A program made the translations under genes and the position numbers. This document shows positions 58,263 to 64,000 of a stretch of DNA of 64,000 bases, one piece after another (positions within the stretch are counted from its first letter, which is position 1; each line of letters begins with the position of its first letter). The notes under the pieces are model-generated. The model worked only from the letters and a program-made list of their open reading frames with translations. It made no database searches and had not been told where the DNA came from. This stretch comes from Schistocephalus solidus (Eukaryota > Platyhelminthes > Cestoda > Diphyllobothriidea > Diphyllobothriidae), in NCBI GenBank assembly GCA_017591395.1, contig WEDG01003316.1:62001-126000 (forward strand). Direction: 5' to 3'.

Positions 58263-58495
58263 CCAACTATTGGGGGATAAGGGTGGCTACACTCGTGAGG
58301 TTCGGTGTGACTGCCTGATGACGGTTGTTAAGCGAGAAATTGTCACTTAAGTCTTCCTTATCTTTTTTCGATAATGTTATTCTGCCTATCATACTAGCCG
58401 CAGGGCGTATGCCGGGGGCTCAAAAGTGAGTCCCAAGGCGCAATCTAGAAGACTACGTCTCGTAACGCGATTGGTGAGCGCCCCTGTACGACAGA
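58263..58495 (+). mobile_element. Family D SINE, forward partner
   Basis: Head remnant 'actcgtgaggttcggtgtga', body 'ctgcctgatgacggttgtta' 'agcgagaaattgtcactt', 'gtcttccttatc', 'ttctgcctatcatactagcc' 'gcagggcg', ending 'gattggtgagcgcccct'. The end lies about 115 bases upstream of Ig exon 3. Confidence 0.6.
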
Positions 58496-58609
58496 GACCC
58501 AGATTTTAAAATGTTTGTTCACGATGTGCTGATATTTTTTGATCTCACTTAGGTTTTCTCTCAGCCTTACCCTTTCCCCCCTTCTGTTTTACGACCATCC
58601 TCATGACAG

Positions 58610-58800
58610 TTGCTCCCAACAGCGTACGGATCCACCCCGTACCTACTGGTGGAGTACGCGAGGGCGACTGGGTTCAGCTGACCTGTGCCGTCTCCGTCTC
58701 CCATCCGCCGGCCACTGTTCGTTGGTTTGAATTTCCCGCGGCCCCCAATGCTGCCTCCACTGCGGGTCGGGAGATTACAGATCTTGCCCAAATTGACATG
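58610..58800 (+). CDS. Ig-domain adhesion protein, exon 3 (first half of third Ig domain)
   Basis: Exon of 191 bases, entering in phase 1 and leaving in phase 0. The acceptor follows a pyrimidine-rich tract and ends 'catgacag'; the donor is 'gacatg|gtgagc'. Joining to the previous exon makes a Phe codon, giving LEVF-F-APNSVRI, the same type of linker as between domains one and two. Strand B reads VREGDWVQLTC and strand C reads PPATVRWFEF, so the Cys and Trp of a C2-set domain are present. The strand-F Cys is missing here and is supplied by the exon at 62425-62575. A weaker AG lies 15 bases further in (after 'cccaacag') but would leave a different phase and remove the linker. The ATG at 58603 sits in the intron just before the acceptor and is not a start codon. 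Confidence 0.88.
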
Positions 58801-59273
58801 GTGAGCAACTGCTTTCTTTAAAAATGAGAACGTCAAAATACAATTTTTCATACGATGTCAACGACCAATTCGATGTTACGAGGCTGGGTAGCGACTATTC
58901 TATGGGTGTTTAATTTCTCACTCATCACAAGCAGCAATTGATTTCAGGTTACAGAAAAGAGAAACCAGAAGGTACTTTTCATTTTTCGACTTTAGTGTCA
59001 CCGTAGAGCTGTTAAACCTCGACCGTATATTCGAAATATCTAGAATTCGAAATGGTCTGCAGCTCGATGACGGAAAATTCGCATATCTCCCTGCTGAAAT
59101 GAGCCTAAATCTCACGTCAGAACTAGCGCTAAATTAATTGCAGCTGAAGGAGGTCCCCATCGAATAGATTAAATATGTTAAACTTCTGTTTCAGCAGATG
59201 ATAAAAATGGTCACTGTTGAACTAGGCTTATCATAAGCATCTATCCATATTATTACAAGGCACACCCGAGTCA

Positions 59274-59660
59274 ATGTCTGGGACAACAGTCTCGAGATGC
59301 TTCACTCTCATGACCTCTTCGCGAGTACCCGTTTGGATTAAGGACATCCTTTTCTCTTCGAGAGATAATCCGGCAGCGGTTGACCTAGGATATTTCAACA
59401 AGCTAATGCATTGGAGGAAGACTTGTGTAAATGTCACTGCCAAAATGGATGAGTGCAGGGCGAGACGTTTACAGGATGTTACAAAGGGAGGAATACCCCG
59501 AATGATAAGCATACTGCGGTCATAAAGACAGGACTTGGTCAGCAATCGACTGCACAGACGTCTACATCGAAAAATTGTACCAAGGACGTCAGTAACGACG
59601 AAGAATCAGGAATTGACCTCGTTGGCTGATGTACAAGGAGGTATAAGTGGAGGAGGAGTA
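59274..59660 (+). pseudogene. Weak coding-like patch with one in-frame stop
   Basis: The frame from 59274 is open for 83 codons (VPVWIKDILFSSRDNPAAVD, LMHWRKTCVNVTAKMDECRA), stops at 59523, and is then open in the same frame for about 40 more codons. Composition is protein-like but no family is recognised. It may be a decayed transposon frame in the intron. The minus strand is also open across part of it. Confidence 0.2.
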
Positions 59661-60764
59661 GGATGAGGAGGAGGAACTAAAGGTAGCCATTAGAAAGGTG
59701 TCGACGGCCTGACGGAAAAGGCCGGAGTTCGGGTGCCCATAGACAGTTGGCTATGGAGGGATGACACTGAGCTGCGCAATAGAAACCAAGAAACGTCTGT
59801 CTGCTTGCAGGGGGATAAGCAGCAACGGACGTTGATACAGAAGGCTGGTAGAAAAACCAGGAGGTGAACGATGTTCTTGGCCACGGTGCAAAATAAGGAT
59901 AGACTTGCTACCTAGACTACCTCTATCAGTTTGGGCATGAAGGGCAGGCGGTTCGCGCCTAAATATTATTTACCTCACGGACCAATTTCACCATTTATGC
60001 GTTTAAGTCTAAGAAGGAGGAGATGGAGGAGAAGCCGGAGAATTTGAGAGGGTTTGGTGAAGCAGTGAATCTTCATCAGCCGCTCAACCGTCTGAGTGAG
60101 ATGGGCGAACGAGTGAGAACCAGAAGCTGGTGCCAAGATGCGCTGTACCTATGGTAAAAACATTTTCTTTATCAGCAGCTGCCCTCGTTGTGCATTGGAA
60201 AGAAGGAGGACTCATGTTTGAAAAGGGGTTACCGAATGTCGAAATACGGTAGGACAAGGATGAAGAATTAAAATTCTGTGCAGCTTACCATGTAAAGTGT
60301 GAAAGGTAAATTTACAAACGTATGTTTTTGGTGATGCATAATTAAGCCACTACATATACATGGAGGATTAACTTATGAGCCATGTACAGTGTTGATATGT
60401 GTCTCGGCGGGAGGGGAAAGGGTTAGTCAGACTCTTCGTTGTCACGTCGCCTGCATGACGCAGTCAGCGGGTTAAGGACTTTAAATGGATTTCGTTTATA
60501 ATCGAGAGAAACTACCAAGTGCCTACCGGGCACAACAAGACGACTCCAAAGGCCTACGTCAACGGGTGCTGGCAACAGCCGAGGCAGTGCGTATTCGGTT
60601 AGCGAATCCAGCGCTTTGTTGCCAGATGAAATTGCAACTAGCAGTCTGTCTTCCCTGGACGACTCCAGGTAGTGATCGCACGCCACGCCAATCCCCCGAT
60701 CACATTCATACGCACTCCGCGTGCTTGACATACTGACAGCCCTCACACCATACCACGAACACTC

Positions 60765-60950
60765 AGCTCCACCGTCCTCAACACGCTAACTCCACTATGC
60801 AGGCGGCGCAGGAACTGAGAGTGTGACGGCTCTCTCCCCAAGACCCATATAAGCCCTTTCCATAGCTCACAAGTGCATTCTCCATGTAATTTTCAGAGGC
60901 CTGAGGATGAATTATCGAACACATACGTTTGCCAGTTGACTTTTTATATG
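60765..60950 (+). repeat. Family H dispersed repeat, copy 2
   Basis: 'aacacgctaactccactatg' 'caggcggcgcaggaac', 'tctccatgtaattttcagag' 'gcctgaggatgaatta', 'acacatacgtttgccagttg' 'actttt'. Second copy of the repeat at 57110-57295, same orientation, also in an Ig-gene intron. Confidence 0.7.
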
Positions 60951-61086
60951 AGGAGTTTCCCAACTCAAACTCGGTGTGACAGAGCTACAGCAATAGAGCG
61001 GCTCAGAAGTCAGCGCCATTTAAAGGGTCGACCAAGCAGAGAGTCAGCTGGCTCTGCTGTTAGTCTGCAGGGGATATGGGCCTCTG

Positions 61087-61374
61087 TCAGGTTCGTTTGT
61101 AGTCAATAATTGATGCATAAATATCGATCGGCGGGATGGAGCCGGCAAGCCGGTCATGCATGGCGCAAGCAGAAAACTTACGAACGTAGTTTTTAGGGCT
61201 GTAATCAGAGCAAGTATACTGCCATTGTGTGACCAGATGTACAGCATCATCACAACCAGAGGTATTTGTATATTTACAGCCAATCGCATTTTGACATTTT
61301 GATAGACGTTTAGGATTGGCGGTAAACCGCATATGGCAGAATAAGTTTCTAACCGTCGCATTGTTTCTACGCTC
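61087..61374 (-). CDS. Candidate minus-strand Cys-rich coding segment, unknown
   Basis: Open on the minus strand from just after a TAA (before 61374) to a TGA at 61089-61087, 95 codons. The sequence reads like a genuine extracellular protein: SKCQNAIGCKYTNTSGCDD, then TQWQYTCSDYSPKNYV, then KFSACAMHDRLAG, with seven cysteines (one more near the start) and balanced composition. It could begin at an internal ATG (61332). A 'c|gtaagt' donor occurs inside at about NYV-R. I do not recognise the family and found no partner exon. It may be a nested antisense exon, an old retrocopy or chance. Confidence 0.3.
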   Translation of the reverse strand, partial: ERRNNATVRNLFCHMRFTANPKRLSKCQNAIGCKYTNTSGCDDAVHLVTQWQYTCSDYSPKNYVRKFSACAMHDRLAGSIPPIDIYASIIDYKRT

Positions 61375-61904
61375 TTAGTCGTAGGCGCAGCTACATGGCT
61401 AGCATAATGGTTCTGTGTGCCGGGAATGTACGCCTTTTCGCCAATCGGTGGTTGGAGGATTTTGCCGAAAGGTTTGCTAATGGGATAGCACCTTATCTTA
61501 CCCATAGCACAGACGTCCCGTGGTACTTCCTAGTTTTATGCTTTCAGCGAAATCATTAATCACTGGTGGTGTTGTGGATGAGGTTGTTCCCCAGCGTGGC
61601 ATTTTCACAAAGACTGAAAGACATTTGTCGAACGTGGAGCTAGATTTCCACCCTTAGCGTAGGAGATCATCAAGACTGTTGTAACGATTTATTGTTCCTG
61701 TCGTTATGAGGAAAATGGGATTGGCAAAGGATGCTCGATGTCGAACACTTTTCGGTAGGGATGCCTTGTCTGGCCTTCCTTTCCAGGAATAGGAACCGCC
61801 CCGCCACAATTAAAGAGGTAGGCTTAGAGTAAATTTCCGAAAGGGTACCCTTGTCTAACGCTAAGTATAACTCCGTCATAAAATTAAACGACCAACTTCA
61901 CACG

Positions 61905-62110
61905 ATGAAAACCTTAACCCATAGCCTAATCATGGACCTACCTCAAACTCTGGCATTAAACTAAAACTTTAGAATAGGCATTAACTTAACCCTAACCCTC
62001 ACTCTAATCCTAAATATAATTTCGTTGGATTTTGGCGCAAAACCACATGTACTATGGGCGGTTCCCATTCCCGTGTCCTTGTTTAGGCGGCCATACAAGG
62101 CGTCCTTACC
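61905..62110 (+). repeat. Family E telomere-like-core element, forward, best flank
   Basis: Core 'ccttaacccatagcctaat', 'acttaaccctaaccctcact' 'ctaatcctaaa', then the flank 'tttcgttggattttggcgca', 'aaaccacatgtactatgggc' 'ggttcccattcccgtgtcct' and 'tgtttaggcggccatacaag'. The flank agrees for more than 60 bases with the reverse copy at 28620-28862. Confidence 0.75.
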
Positions 62111-62424
62111 CCCCTTCTTTATCGGCGCCTGTGTCGATTTTCAGTAAAGTGCCTCTCAAGAATTCTACTGGAGTTACTTTTTAACAACAAGGAGCGAGCT
62201 ACCTAGTTTGATACAAAGCAGTTCATTAAGATTGACCCTAAGAGACTCGAGACGGTTGGGGAATGTTAATAATAACCAACACTATATCAATGACTTTGGG
62301 GCAGCGAATATATTGCATATGACAGCGCTTTTTCTACACCATAAGCGCATGCCTCTTTTCCTTTACTCTTTTTCTCAGCTTGTAAATACGTAGGTTAGCC
62401 ATATTCTCTCATCTTCATCTTCAG

Positions 62425-62575
62425 ACACAGGGTGAATTCGGAGGGATGCTGGTTGACAGCACACTGAGGGTATCCAAAACATTCCGGACAAACGCGAACA
62501 CTGAGTATCGGTGCATAGTGCATCAACCAGCCCTCAGAGCGCCGGTAATCGCGGAGTATCAACTTAACGTCCTTT
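62425..62575 (+). CDS. Ig-domain adhesion protein, exon 4 (second half of third Ig domain)
   Basis: Exon of 151 bases, phase 0 in and phase 1 out. The acceptor is 'ctcatcttcatcttcag' and the donor is 't|gtgaga'. It completes the third Ig domain: strands D/E read GMLVDSTLRVSKTF, strand F reads NTEYRCIVHQPA with the partner Cys, and strand G reads VIAEYQLNVL. Exons 3 and 4 together give 342 bases, close to the 336 of exon 2, as expected for one domain split by an intron. The phase-1 exit implies at least one more downstream domain, which lies beyond the window or was not recognised; 62576-64000 gave no matching exon. No transmembrane segment, cytoplasmic tail or stop codon of the gene is visible. 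Confidence 0.87.
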
Positions 62576-62734
62576 GTGAGAACCCCATATCCGGTTTTTG
62601 CTTTTCAAATTTTCGTCACCTCTTCTCTTTGCATTTCAAAGTCATATGTTACTTACTGTGCACTCATGAGGCGAAGGGCCCATGTGAGAACTGACCCTAT
62701 ATGATATACAGTCGGAGGACGGAGTCATGATCGT

Positions 62735-62885
62735 TGAGACAAGGGGGTTATTCACCCGACGTTTTGGACTCGCACTTGAATCCATCATCAGAGACAGAAA
62801 CCTATAACGAGTCCTGTTGTTCACAAGTGTTGCAGCACTTATAGGACGCAGTTGCTATGCCACTGCCTATCTATCAAAACCGGTG
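62735..62885 (-). repeat. Family C repeat, reverse, extended form
   Basis: In + orientation: 'gttattcacccgacgttttg', 'actcgcacttgaatccatca' 'tcagagac', then 'gcacttataggacgcagttg' 'ctatgccactgcctat', matching 15240-15412 over both core and extension. Confidence 0.65.
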
Positions 62886-63164
62886 TCTCCCACCTTCATG
62901 ACAGACGATTACAGGTGATACGTTAATGGCTTGAGTGCCCGCAGCCCAATCAGGAGCTTCCTTTTGTTGGGTCTCAGTGTGTGAATTTTCGTGGCTCTTT
63001 TCCCAAATCAAGCATTCAAATAAATTTTCAAAGGGCTGACGTTCTGCTAAAACTAGAGCATTTTGGTTCGTAGTGCTTTTAAAAGACGCAGTCTCTTCTT
63101 CTACATGGTGTAGTCATGTAAAATGACAAGGCTGATGAATAGGAATACTAGTAATGCACGTGAA

Positions 63165-63300
63165 GTTGCACTGTATTCCAGGGGGCTTAAAATTAAGGTT
63201 ATGGTGAAAGTGAAGTTTATGGTCAGGGTTAAGAGTATGACCAGGGTTACATTCCAGTTTAGGGTTGGAGTCAGGGTTAGAATAGGGAATGTTTGTCCTT
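63165..63300 (-). repeat. Family E telomere-like-core element, reverse
   Basis: Flank 'attccagggggcttaaaatt' followed by the core 'aaggttatggtgaaagtgaa', 'ggtcagggttaagagtatga', 'gtttagggttggagtcaggg' 'ttaga'. The core is more decayed than in other copies. Confidence 0.55.
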
Positions 63301-63608
63301 TCTAGAGTTCAGTTCAAAAATCTAGGTGTTACGGTGTCATACATTTGATGTCCTCAGTTTTGCCTTCTCTTTAACACTCAAGTTTTTGAAGATATTCTAG
63401 GTAGTTGCATTCAAAATATTGTATTGAAATTACAGTCTACCAAACAGAATACGAGAGCTTTCCCATAAGAGTTTATTGTTTCCCAATCTCGTTTTAGAAG
63501 AGGGATAAATATATGCATTATTCCAATCGAAAAGATCTCAAAGTTGTCGAAGCACGCTAACAGTGCATTTCATAAGAGGGACCTTACAGAATGGGTGTGT
63601 TAAAAGCC

Positions 63609-63634
63609 ATATATATATATATATATATATATAT
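63609..63634 (+). repeat. (AT)n microsatellite
   Basis: 26 bases of alternating a and t. Confidence 0.95.
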
Positions 63635-64000
63635 CGAAATGAGCGTAAAGAGATGTGATTTGCAGCTGTGCGCAAATCTGCGCCATTCATTGGTCGTATT
63701 GATCGCGAACAAACGACCGTTCAGCAAATAGCAAGCTGAAAAAATAGACAATGTCCGAAGATAACCTTCAAAACAGGGGGTGTTGGTAAAGTAGGGTCTT
63801 CCTAAATATCAAATGGTCGATTTTCCACGATCAACAAGAACAAAACAGATGCGTGGTAACTTCAGAATCGCATATACTTGACAGCACGATTGGGGTTCGC
63901 AGTGTACTACAAGTCAGGTCGGTTTGGCCTGTCAACAATTTGGCAGGTGAATATACGCAGCAGTTTTAGTTCCCATGTCAGATGTTTGACAGTCTGAAAA

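Larger units (their letters stand above)
56444..58609 (+). other. Intron between Ig exons 2 and 3 (2.2 kb)
   Basis: Bounded by 'gtacgt' and 'catgacag', with phase-1 continuity across it. It holds a CT microsatellite (57056-57098), a family H copy (57110-57295), a family G copy (57475-57910) and a head-to-head pair of family D elements (58158-58495). The first 600 bases show nothing I recognise. Confidence 0.8.
58801..62424 (+). other. Intron splitting the third Ig domain (3.6 kb)
   Basis: Bounded by 'gtgagc' and 'cttcttcag'-type pyrimidine-rich acceptor sequence; phase 0. Contents include a weak coding-like patch (59274-59660), the second family H copy (60765-60950), a Cys-rich minus-strand open frame (61087-61374) and a family E telomere-like element (61905-62110). 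59660-60420 is purine-rich with many gga/gag triplets and no clear gene. Confidence 0.8.
62576..64000. other. Downstream intronic sequence, no further exon found
   Basis: Begins with the donor 'gtgaga' of Ig exon 4. It contains a family C copy, a family E copy and an AT microsatellite. I searched for a phase-1 acceptor followed by Ig-like sequence and found none, so the next exon is probably outside the window. Confidence 0.6.

Noticed and set aside
61044..61505. 153-codon minus-strand frame (second longest there) as the coding frame
   Set aside because: The overlapping frame 61087-61374 is far more protein-like; this one looks like its shadow.
1..64000. CRISPR arrays, operons, ribosome-binding sites, phage or plasmid features
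   Set aside because: No regularly spaced identical repeats, no long packed frames; the whole window has eukaryotic structure.

Overview
This window looks like animal nuclear DNA, not bacterial or viral. Open frames are short, there are no operons or ribosome-binding sites, and the only convincing coding sequence is split into exons with GT/AG junctions and compatible phases. The dispersed repeats (tRNA-like SINE-type elements, a decayed Penelope-like GIY-YIG relic, degenerate TTAGGG/CCCTAA arrays) and the long introns fit a repeat-rich flatworm genome. My best guess is a tapeworm, perhaps a diphyllobothriidean. That assignment is inference from general knowledge and not from a database match.

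The one gene I can defend is on the + strand at the right-hand end. Four exons (46914-47291, 56108-56443, 58610-58800, 62425-62575) encode three consecutive immunoglobulin-type domains of a cell-surface adhesion protein. The second domain carries the NPPANITW signature typical of CD80-like C2 sets in the nephrin/SNS/Hibris/Kirrel group. Exon phases are 1-1, 1-1, 1-0 and 0-1, so each domain is a phase-1 module and the third is split in two. The introns are 8.8, 2.2 and 3.6 kb. Neither end of the gene is in the window: no start codon, signal peptide, transmembrane segment or stop could be placed.

The left 46.9 kb holds no exon I can support. It is AT-rich non-coding DNA sown with repeats, and is either a very long upstream intron or an intergenic region. 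I separated repeat families by comparing the sequence with itself. Family A is a GC-rich element of about 600 bp. Family B has a tRNA-like module of class-II shape plus a body, partly in tandem at about 300 bp spacing. Family C is a short conserved tail around a 'gatgggttcgagttggaat' core, often in fold-back pairs. Family D is a tRNA-like SINE with a decayed Arg(TCT)-type anticodon arm, repeatedly found as head-to-head inverted pairs. Family E has telomere-like CCCTAA/TTAGGG cores with a constant flank. Family G is AT-rich with a palindromic CTACTTAAGTAG core. Family H is a 190-bp pair inside the Ig-gene introns. There is also an identical 129-bp tandem duplication, several microsatellites and poly-C tracts.

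Beyond these, a few minus-strand stretches (49012-49164 and 61087-61374) read like real protein and could be exons of a nested antisense gene or relics. They are reported as candidates only. No rRNA, confident functional tRNA, CRISPR array or prokaryotic regulatory site was seen.
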